This document shows, piece by piece, positions 6,653-13,761 of a stretch of DNA of 64,000 nt. Source of the DNA: Novosphingobium profundi (lineage in GTDB: Bacteria; Pseudomonadota; Alphaproteobacteria; Sphingomonadales; Sphingomonadaceae); NCBI RefSeq assembly GCF_020524485.1, contig NZ_JAIVLF010000001.1, positions 744,001 to 808,000 on the forward strand. The letters run 5' to 3'. The position numbers were made by a program, and so were the translations under genes. Within the stretch, counting starts at the first letter, position 1. Every line of letters begins with the position of its first letter. A model generated the notes under the pieces. The model was not told the origin of the DNA. It searched no databases and worked only from the letters and a program-made list of their open reading frames with translations.

Positions 6653-7554
6653 TTGTCCTCCATCACACTGGAGCCGCTGATAGTCAGCGCCGTCGACTTC
6701 AGATGATCGAACGTCAGCGGGCCGTTGGGGAAAGCGCGCGCGACGGCGGCCGGGTAGAAGCGGGTGCGGAAGTCAGAGAACGTCCAGCCCGGCTCGTCGT
6801 TGCGCGGCCCGCTGGCTGAAACGAGCTCGCTGAGCTGCTCCCTATTGAGGTTCAAACCCTGAAGGTCCATCTGAAGAAGCTGCTCACGCTCGTGATCAGT
6901 GGGACGCTCGAACTTTTCGACCACGGCCGCACGCCGACGCAGCGCCGGATCGAGGGCGCTCAGCCGGTTTGTGCACAGGATCACCGCGATACGGCCATTG
7001 AAGCGGCGCAGATCATCGATGGCCTGGATCAGCGTGTTCACCGCGACCTTGTCCTCGTGATGGCTGTGATCCTGCGCCCGAGACGCAGCAAGGCTATCTC
7101 CTTCGTCAATAACCAGGACCGCGCGGCGGCTCTTGCCCGCAGTATCGATCACCTGGCGGAAGGCTTCTGTGAGCAACGTGCCCATTTCACCAACCATGCC
7201 GGTCCCACGCACGCGGTTCGAGAGCCGGAACAGCACGCTGTCCTCCACCCTCGCCTCGGTCATGAGCTTATTGGCGATGGTTTCCGCCATCGCCGTCTTA
7301 CCCGTGCCGACATCCCCATGAAAAATGACCAAAGGGTACTGGTCCGAAACCCGGTCGCAGATCGCCAGCCTCTCTCCGTGGAACTGACGGCTCCACGCCT
7401 GCAACTTGTCGCCGCTAAGCAGCAGACGCATCTGGTCATGGACACGCGCGTAACGCGCTTCGAAACCGAGAAGCGTAGTTTCCCGCGCCGCTAGTGTGGC
7501 GTCAGGGACGAGGGTCTCGCTGTCAAAAATAGAGGGCTTGCTCACTTCTTCCAA
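6649..7554 (-). CDS. cap6: TRIP13/Pch2-like AAA+ ATPase of type III CBASS
   Basis: A 301-residue AAA+ protein with Walker A HGDVGTGKTA (80-88), Walker B AVLVIDEGDSL (D150, E151), a sensor asparagine in ILCTNRLSALD (N196) and arginines at LRRRA that fit the arginine finger. In CBASS systems studied in E. coli and Pseudomonas, TRIP13-like ATPases disassemble the active HORMA-CD-NTase complex and so limit signalling. The gene overlaps the HORMA gene by 13 bases and the effector by ATGA. Placement directly after the HORMA gene supports Cap6 over a generic AAA+ ATPase. Confidence 0.88.
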   Translation of the reverse strand: MEEVSKPSIFDSETLVPDATLAARETTLLGFEARYARVHDQMRLLLSGDKLQAWSRQFHGERLAICDRVSDQYPLVIFHGDVGTGKTAMAETIANKLMTEARVEDSVLFRLSNRVRGTGMVGEMGTLLTEAFRQVIDTAGKSRRAVLVIDEGDSLAASRAQDHSHHEDKVAVNTLIQAIDDLRRFNGRIAVILCTNRLSALDPALRRRAAVVEKFERPTDHEREQLLQMDLQGLNLNREQLSELVSASGPRNDEPGWTFSDFRTRFYPAAVARAFPNGPLTFDHLKSTALTISGSSVMEDK

Positions 7555-8039
7555 TCCTTCCGCTGCAGCCCGAAGCTGTTGCTGGTGTAGTTGCGACCAT
7601 CACTCCCGCTCAGGGAGGCATGGCTGGTATCGTCGTTCGTGGGGCTCCAAGAGACCTTGAGCTTGCTCTTCATGGCGTCCTTGGCATCAGCATCGTAATC
7701 CGCCGTGTACCGAAGGACGATCCGGAGCCATGCGCCAGAGACCTTATCCCAGCGGACCCCGCCTGGCCTGCTGCTGGTGAAGCTACCCGCGTCGGTATCG
7801 ACGTGGTACTTGACCGCCTGAAGTTCAGTCGTGCCCTCCAGGTGGGTCACATCCACCCAGGCAAGATAGCCCTTCTTGGCGAGCTGCTCGACGTCGTGAG
7901 CGTACCGATCAGCCTCTTCGAGGGACCAAGCGCCAGTGCTCTCGGCCATCATGCGAAAATCGGCCTTCAGGCGCAGAACAACCTTTTCAACGTCGGTGGT
8001 CGTGTAGGAGGCCGAAACTGTGCGCGTCACCGTATTCAT
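7542..8039 (-). CDS. cap7: Bacterial HORMA-domain protein of type III CBASS
   Basis: A 165-residue protein whose start matches bacterial HORMA family members: TRTVSASYTTTDVEKVVLRL, then ADFRMMAESTGAWSLEEA, with an alternating strand region and a long C-terminal 'seatbelt' portion ending in QRKDWKK. HORMA proteins bind a peptide and then activate the CD-NTase; the TRIP13 ATPase reverses this. Its start overlaps the CD-NTase stop by one base (TAATG). The sequence alone would give moderate confidence; the position between CD-NTase and TRIP13 genes makes it strong. Confidence 0.85.
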   Translation of the reverse strand: MNTVTRTVSASYTTTDVEKVVLRLKADFRMMAESTGAWSLEEADRYAHDVEQLAKKGYLAWVDVTHLEGTTELQAVKYHVDTDAGSFTSSRPGGVRWDKVSGAWLRIVLRYTADYDADAKDAMKSKLKVSWSPTNDDTSHASLSGSDGRNYTSNSFGLQRKDWKK

Positions 8040-8986
8040 TACGAAGCCTCCGTCTTGAAAGAACGACCGAACACTTCCTTCCAGATCGAATCGTCATCCT
8101 CGGTCGACGCAAAGTGGGCGGTTTCCCAAGCCTCGTGAGCGGCGGCAATGATCTGCTTGCGCTCGTCCTCGGTGATACGGCTAGCCACATTGTTCGAGCT
8201 GCACACCGGGTCGAGAATGACGACCGGGTCATTGAAGGTCGGTCGGATGACCCTGTTCTCAGGGAACGAGATCACGTCCTTCAGGCCGGACTGCGCAATG
8301 TAGAGCAGGAACTGGCGGAACCGCTCTTCGATGCTCCCGTCCTTCCCCTGCTTGTCGAGAAGGTAGGCCATGATCAGTTCAATGGCGAAGGACTTGAGCG
8401 GTTTGAGTTCAGTGTGGTTGCGCCACTTCTTAGCCAGGCGAACCAACGTACGATAATCGCTGTCTTTGTCCTTACGGTCCTTGACGAACTTGATCTGACA
8501 AGGAGCGCAGGTCTGGACCTTGGTGCCATCCTGAACGTCGAACTGCCAGCCGTACTCCTCACGGCTCTCATCCTGGACAACTGGGACGATATCGACGCTG
8601 AGGCCGCTTTTCACGAACTGCACGGTCGCAGCCTTACGCTGGATCGTGAAGTCCTCGACCGACTTGTTAGGATACTGATTCAGAAGCAGATCGTAAATCT
8701 GCTTACTCAAGCTCTCGCCCGTTTCAGAACCGGCATCCTTGCCGCTGACGTAAAAGACAACGTCAACATCGACCGGGCTGTCAGCGGACTTGCGAAGGAT
8801 GGTGTACTTGGCGAACGAGCCTGCCTTCGTCACCTTCGTGATCTTGATCTCCGTCTTGTCACGGACGTTCTTGCGCAGGCTCTCGATCAGGCGATCGACC
8901 TGCTGGTGATATTCGGTACGCTTGTCGGCGGGAAGCCGCAGCACATTGCTATCGTAGTAGCGCAACTGGGTGTCGCTGAGAGGCAT
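8039..8986 (-). CDS. cdnC: CBASS CD-NTase (cGAS/DncV-like nucleotidyltransferase), probably clade C
   Basis: A 315-residue nucleotidyltransferase that would make a cyclic oligonucleotide on infection. The active site is clear: KAGSFAKYT (G56, S57), the acid pair in SPVDVDVVFYV (D73, D75), and a third acid in GLSVDIVPV (D132), followed by an OAS1-like helical half (RTLVRLAKKWRNH, SFAIELIMAYLL). Clade C is suggested by the HORMA/TRIP13 partners and overall look; clade D is possible. It is the first gene of the operon, transcribed leftward from the intergenic region shared with the WYL regulator. The product nucleotide cannot be read from the sequence. Confidence 0.88.
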   Translation of the reverse strand: MPLSDTQLRYYDSNVLRLPADKRTEYHQQVDRLIESLRKNVRDKTEIKITKVTKAGSFAKYTILRKSADSPVDVDVVFYVSGKDAGSETGESLSKQIYDLLLNQYPNKSVEDFTIQRKAATVQFVKSGLSVDIVPVVQDESREEYGWQFDVQDGTKVQTCAPCQIKFVKDRKDKDSDYRTLVRLAKKWRNHTELKPLKSFAIELIMAYLLDKQGKDGSIEERFRQFLLYIAQSGLKDVISFPENRVIRPTFNDPVVILDPVCSSNNVASRITEDERKQIIAAAHEAWETAHFASTEDDDSIWKEVFGRSFKTEAS

Positions 8987-9109
8987 TGGGAGAGTCCTTG
9001 TGAAACGGTATCGAGTGATCGTTCGTTCAAGGCAAAGCGCGGCCGTACCCCAGAATCGAGGTTCTTGGGGGAGATGCGATTGACATGATTCGCCGATACG
9101 AGTAATTTC

Positions 9110-9154
9110 TACATGGGCATCAAAACTATGTCCATGTACTTTCTGCGCCCATGT
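9110..9154. promoter_or_regulatory. Inverted-repeat operator candidate between cdnC and capW
   Basis: An 11-bp imperfect dyad, TACATGGGCAT (9110-9120) and ATGTCCATGTA (9128-9138), matches at 10 of 11 positions with a 7-base spacer. A third half-site, GCCCATGT (9147-9154), is the exact complement of ACATGGGC in the left arm. The cluster ends 9 bases before the regulator start and lies upstream of cdnC, as expected for an autoregulating WYL repressor that also silences the CBASS operon. Confidence 0.6.
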
Positions 9155-9162
9155 GAGGTTTC

Positions 9163-10050
9163 ATGTCCGAAGAGCAATCGAAGATCAAATGGGGAGTCGA
9201 GCGCCGCCTCGAGTTCATCGAGTTTCGATTGCTCTGGGAAGACGGCATCCGTCGTTCGGACATCATGAAGATGTTCAATGTTTCAGAACCGCAGGCTTCC
9301 AAGGACCTGACGTTGTATCAGGAGATGGCTCCAGAGAACGCAACTTACGATAAAATTTCCAAGCGCTATGTCGCTGCGGACGGGTGCAAGCCCGTGTTCT
9401 TAAAGGCCGGTTCGACCGAATATCTGCGCCGTCTGCGATCTCTGGGCGAAGGACTTTTAGAGTCTGGTGAGAGCTGGATCGGCAAGCCGCCAGAGATCGA
9501 TGTCGTTGTAAGTCCGACCCGCGAGGTCAACGAGACATGTCTCCACACCGTTCTTCAAGCGATCCGTGAAGAACGATCGCTGGACATCTTTTACCAATCA
9601 ATGGGCAAGGAGCGTCCAACTCCAGTGTGGCGGCGCATTACGCCGCATGCGATGGGATACGACGGTTTCCGATGGCATGTCCGCGCATTTTGCCATCAGG
9701 CAGAACTGTACAAGGATTTTCTCATCCCCCGCATCTTCGAGACCCGCGACTTCGGCGAACCTGGCCAAAGCGGTAAACTGGATCGGTTCTGGCACGAAAA
9801 ATTCGCGATCATCATCGCTCCGCACCCTGACCTGAGTCCGCAACAACAAACGATGGTCATCAAAGACTACAGCATGGACGCTGATGGTACGAAGAGCATC
9901 GAAGTCCGTTATGCGATGCTATATTATGTGCTCAAACGTCTCGGTTTAAATGATGCACCAGAAAATAAGGAAGCCCGCACTCAGCATATCGTCCTTCGGA
10001 ATGGCGCTGAAACCAAGCAGGCGCTTGAGCAAGCTGATTGGACGCTTTGA
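9163..10050 (+). CDS. capW: WYL-domain transcriptional regulator (CapW/BrxR-like)
   Basis: A 295-residue protein with an N-terminal winged helix-turn-helix (RRSDIMKMFNVSEPQASKDL), a long linker, a WYL-type domain around residues 125-185 (LDIFYQSMGKERPTPVWR, ITPHAMGYDGFRWHVRAF) and a C-terminal extension. CapW and BrxR proteins are dimeric repressors that keep CBASS or BREX genes off until damage or infection. It is divergent from the CBASS operon across 176 bp holding the dyad repeats. It also precedes the helicase-methylase operon on the same strand, so it could serve either system or both. Confidence 0.85.
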   Translation: MSEEQSKIKWGVERRLEFIEFRLLWEDGIRRSDIMKMFNVSEPQASKDLTLYQEMAPENATYDKISKRYVAADGCKPVFLKAGSTEYLRRLRSLGEGLLESGESWIGKPPEIDVVVSPTREVNETCLHTVLQAIREERSLDIFYQSMGKERPTPVWRRITPHAMGYDGFRWHVRAFCHQAELYKDFLIPRIFETRDFGEPGQSGKLDRFWHEKFAIIIAPHPDLSPQQQTMVIKDYSMDADGTKSIEVRYAMLYYVLKRLGLNDAPENKEARTQHIVLRNGAETKQALEQADWTL

Positions 10051-10054
10051 TACC

Positions 10055-10074
10055 GGAGAGGGATCCCCCTCTCC
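10055..10074 (+). terminator. Hairpin after the WYL regulator
   Basis: An 8-bp perfect stem, GGAGAGGG (10055-10062) and CCCTCTCC (10067-10074) with an ATCC loop, begins 5 bases after the regulator stop. No T run follows, so termination here may be weak or factor-dependent. If it works it would separate capW from the helicase operon. Confidence 0.4.
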
Positions 10075-10260
10075 CCTTCGCCTCGATTGCGCCTACTGAA
10101 GCGGCTCGGCCTTAATACTCATGTCGACGCTCGCCCCATCCACCAGCAACACATCATTGTCGCCGCCCCCTCCGAACTCCTCGAACGAATGAGGAACACC
10201 GCATGACTCTGGGTCATGATATTCTGCACCGTACGCTTTTGGAACCGGACACGACCTGCC

Positions 10261-13200
10261 ATGACAAAACTTGAAGATATCAAACCTGGCGGGCGTGTCT
10301 CTGGCGTTATGCCCGGCGGTGCCGTGGAAGTAGTCTCTGTCGAATGGATCGGCAACCAAGCTGTCAACGTCGTATATCGACAGTCGAGCGGATCGGTCGC
10401 TGAAACGACAATCTATCGCGACGATGAACATCGCCTCAATGTCCAATCCGCAGGTCGGAATTGGTCATTCGATGCCGATGGCGCTCTCTTGCGCCTGGTG
10501 ACCGAGGCAAACCGGATCAAACTGGCCCATTTCTTCGACCCCTATCTCGCGATCCATACCAGCCAGGTCGATCCTCTTCCCCACCAGATTTCTGCGGTCT
10601 ATGGGGAAATGCTGCCACGGCAACCGTTGCGCTTCCTGCTGGCCGACGATCCCGGTGCCGGGAAGACCATCATGGCTGGCCTCTTAATCAAGGAGCTTAT
10701 CGCTCGCAGTGATCTGGAGCGGTGCTTGGTGGTCGCTCCGGGCAGCCTTGTCGAACAGTGGCAGGATGAACTGGGAGAGAAGTTCGGCCTGGAATTTGAC
10801 ATCCTGAGCCGAGACATGATCGAGAGCTCCCGCTCAGGTAATCCATTCAACGACTGCAACAGGATGATCGCTCGACTGGATGTCCTAGCGCGCAACGAAG
10901 AGCTTCAAGAAAAGCTCCTCAAGTCGACCGAATGGGACTTAATCATCGCTGACGAAGCCCATCGAATGTCCGCGACATTCTTCGGCAGTGAGGCGAAGTA
11001 CACCAAGCGCTACCAGCTTGGGCAGAAGCTGGGGCAGGTCTGCCGTCACTTCTTGCTAATGTCGGCCACACCGCACAATGGGAAAGAACGCGACTTTCAG
11101 CTATTCATGGCTCTGTTAGACGGCGACCGGTTCGAAGGGCGCTTCCGGGACGGTGTCCATGTCGCAGACGTTGAGGACATGATGCGCCGCCTGACCAAGG
11201 AAGAGCTGCTGCGGTTTGACGGTCGCCCGCTCTTCCCCGAGCGCCGCGCCTACACAGTCAAATACGACCTCTCCCCTGAAGAGGCTGAACTTTATACCGC
11301 TGTTACGGACTATGTCCGTGACGAGATGAACCGCGTCTTGCGGTTCGCCGAAACCGATGGGCGCAAGAAGAACAACGTCGGCTTCGCGCTGCAGATCCTT
11401 CAGCGGCGCTTGGCCTCAAGCCCTGCTGCGATCTACCAGTCCCTGAAGCGTCGCCGGGAACGGCTTGAGGCAGAGCTGAGCGAAGTGCGGCTTGCGGCCA
11501 AAAGTGACCGGGCGGGCTTCGCACAGCCCAAGGTCAACCAAGACCTGCTGACCAATATGGATGAGTATGGTCAGGACGAAATCGACGAGATGGAAGACCT
11601 GATCTCGACCAGCGCTACCAGTGCCGAGACGGCCGAACAGCTGGAGATCGAGGTTGAAACCCTGAAAGGTCTTGAGGGCATGGCCCTTCGTGTCCTGCAT
11701 TCCGGGCACGACACCAAATGGCAGCAACTCGACAAGATTCTTGATGATGATCTGATGCTCGATCCTGACGGGCATCGTCGCAAGCTGATCATTTTCACCG
11801 AGCCGAAAGACACGCTCGAATACCTCCGCAATAAGGTGACCGCGCGCCTCGGAAAACCTGATGCAGTGGACGTGATCTACGGGGGCGTGACGCGGGAAGA
11901 GCGCCGCAAGGTCGTCGAGCGCTTCATGCAGGACAGGGATATGCTTGTCCTCATTGCCAACGATGCGGCGGGGGAAGGCGTCAACCTTCAGCGCGGCCAC
12001 CTGATGGTGAACTATGACCTGCCGTGGAACCCGAACAAGATCGAGCAGCGGTTCGGCCGTATCCACCGGATCGGGCAAACCGAAGTGTGCCACCTCTGGA
12101 ACCTCGTCGCGAAAGGCACCCGTGAGGGCGACGTCTACGCGCGCCTGCTAGAAAAGCTGGAAGCCGCCCGTGAGGCTCTGGGCGGACGGGTCTATGACGT
12201 CCTGGGCGAGCTTTTCGAGGATCGCCCGCTTCGAGACCTGCTGCTGGAAGCGATCCAGTACAACGACGATGAGGACGTGAAGGCCCGCCTCTACAAGGCA
12301 GTCGACGGCGCAGTCGATCAGAGCCACCTCCTGACCCTTTTGCAGAAGCGGCAACTCACTAACGACACAATGCCAGAGGCTCAAGTCCAAGAGCTCCGGA
12401 TCGCGATGGAGAAGGCCGAAGCGCAACGCCTTCAACCGCATCACATCCAGAGTTTCTTTGTCGAGGCGTTCCAGCGCCTCGGCGGACAGATCAAGCGACG
12501 CGAGGAAGGCCGGTGGGAAATCACTCATGTCCCGCTCATCATCAGGGAACGGGACCGCCAGATCGGTGGCGGAGCACCGATCCAGAAGAAGTACGAACGG
12601 ATCTGCTTCGAGAAGTCGAAAATCAACCAGCAGCCGGTGGCAGCCTTCGTCTATCCGGGGCACCCCTTGCTGGACGCGGTGATCAGTATCGTCCGCGAGC
12701 AGAGCGATCATTTGATGAAGCAAGGGGCCGTGCTGGTCGACGACACCGACGACGGAACGGCAGTCGAAGCCCTCTTCCTGCTGGAGCACTCGGTTCAGGA
12801 CGGGCGTCCTGGTCACGCAGGCAATGCCAGCCTTGTCTCGCAGAAGCTTCAGTTCGCAACGGTCAATCAGGCAGGCGAAATTCATGATGCCGGGATCGCG
12901 CCGCACCTGAACCTGCGGGCCGCGACACCGGAAGAGATCGCCTCTGTTCAGGCAGAGATCAGTGCCCCCTGGCTCACAGCAGACCTGGAAAGGCGCGTGG
13001 TCCAATACGCGACCATCGAGCTTGCCCAAGGCCATGTCGCCGAAGTGCGAGAGCGGCGCCTCCCCGAGATCGACAAGGTCGAGCACGAGGTCAAAGCTCG
13101 ACTGAAGAAAGAGATCAACTACTGGGATTCTCGCGCGGCCGAGCTGAAGGAAGAGGAAAAAGCGGGCAAGAAGGTCCGGTCCAACTGGCGCAATGCAGAG

Positions 13201-13761
13201 CGCCGGGCGGAGGACCTGGCCGAACGCCTGCGCCGACGTCTTGAGTTGATCGAACAGGAGCGGTTCATCACGTCCCAGCCGCCGCGCGTCCGTGGCGGCA
13301 TGGTCGTGGTCCCGAGAGGCTTGCTCCTGAGCAAGGGCAGCTCTGCCAAGCCCAATGGCTTCTCTGAAGACCCTGAGGCCCGCCGCGCGATCGAGCTGAA
13401 GGCGATGAGCGCCGTCATGGCCGCCGAACGTGCCCTTGGAAACGAGCCCGAGGATGTGTCGGCCCGCAAGATCGGCTACGACATCGCGTCCTTCGACCCC
13501 GACACCAACCACATGCGGTTCATCGAGGTCAAAGGCCGGATCGACAGCGCCGATACGGTGATGCTGACCCGGCAGGAAATCATCACCTCGCTCCACGAGC
13601 CCGAGAAATTCATTCTCGCCATCGTGCAGGTCAACGAGGGGTTCACCGCAGCCCCGAGGTATCTCCGCGGTGCGCTTGACTCGCGTGAACCGCCGTTCGA
13701 TCAGAACGCAATTCAATTTAATATCAAACGCCTGCTGGAGCGGGCAGAGGTGCCATCGTGA
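10261..13761 (+). CDS. SNF2-family helicase with C-terminal DUF3883 domain
   Basis: A 1166-residue protein started at ATG 10261 (MTKLEDIKPGG); the reading from 10216 is longer but atypical. Helicase motifs are complete: motif I ADDPGAGKTIMAG (about 129-140), DEAH at 231-234, SATPHNG, a C-terminal RecA half with NDAAGEGVNLQ, and motif VI QRFGRIHRIGQ. A charged helical stretch follows, then a DUF3883-like end (IGYDIASFDPD, FIEVKGR) that resembles restriction-endonuclease folds and may be a nuclease or DNA-binding module. DNA translocases of this kind occur with DUF1156 methylases in predicted defence operons. The stop overlaps the methylase start (GTGA). Confidence 0.85.
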   Translation: MTKLEDIKPGGRVSGVMPGGAVEVVSVEWIGNQAVNVVYRQSSGSVAETTIYRDDEHRLNVQSAGRNWSFDADGALLRLVTEANRIKLAHFFDPYLAIHTSQVDPLPHQISAVYGEMLPRQPLRFLLADDPGAGKTIMAGLLIKELIARSDLERCLVVAPGSLVEQWQDELGEKFGLEFDILSRDMIESSRSGNPFNDCNRMIARLDVLARNEELQEKLLKSTEWDLIIADEAHRMSATFFGSEAKYTKRYQLGQKLGQVCRHFLLMSATPHNGKERDFQLFMALLDGDRFEGRFRDGVHVADVEDMMRRLTKEELLRFDGRPLFPERRAYTVKYDLSPEEAELYTAVTDYVRDEMNRVLRFAETDGRKKNNVGFALQILQRRLASSPAAIYQSLKRRRERLEAELSEVRLAAKSDRAGFAQPKVNQDLLTNMDEYGQDEIDEMEDLISTSATSAETAEQLEIEVETLKGLEGMALRVLHSGHDTKWQQLDKILDDDLMLDPDGHRRKLIIFTEPKDTLEYLRNKVTARLGKPDAVDVIYGGVTREERRKVVERFMQDRDMLVLIANDAAGEGVNLQRGHLMVNYDLPWNPNKIEQRFGRIHRIGQTEVCHLWNLVAKGTREGDVYARLLEKLEAAREALGGRVYDVLGELFEDRPLRDLLLEAIQYNDDEDVKARLYKAVDGAVDQSHLLTLLQKRQLTNDTMPEAQVQELRIAMEKAEAQRLQPHHIQSFFVEAFQRLGGQIKRREEGRWEITHVPLIIRERDRQIGGGAPIQKKYERICFEKSKINQQPVAAFVYPGHPLLDAVISIVREQSDHLMKQGAVLVDDTDDGTAVEALFLLEHSVQDGRPGHAGNASLVSQKLQFATVNQAGEIHDAGIAPHLNLRAATPEEIASVQAEISAPWLTADLERRVVQYATIELAQGHVAEVRERRLPEIDKVEHEVKARLKKEINYWDSRAAELKEEEKAGKKVRSNWRNAERRAEDLAERLRRRLELIEQERFITSQPPRVRGGMVVVPRGLLLSKGSSAKPNGFSEDPEARRAIELKAMSAVMAAERALGNEPEDVSARKIGYDIASFDPDTNHMRFIEVKGRIDSADTVMLTRQEIITSLHEPEKFILAIVQVNEGFTAAPRYLRGALDSREPPFDQNAIQFNIKRLLERAEVPS

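Noticed and set aside
10093..10446. Minus-strand frame (117 codons) at the helicase start whose C-terminal end looks protein-like (EEFGGGGDNDVLL, VDGASVDMSIKAEPLQ)
   Set aside because: Its first half is the reverse of the helicase start and no start codon with an RBS precedes the protein-like end; at most it is the tail of a lost gene, so it is not annotated.
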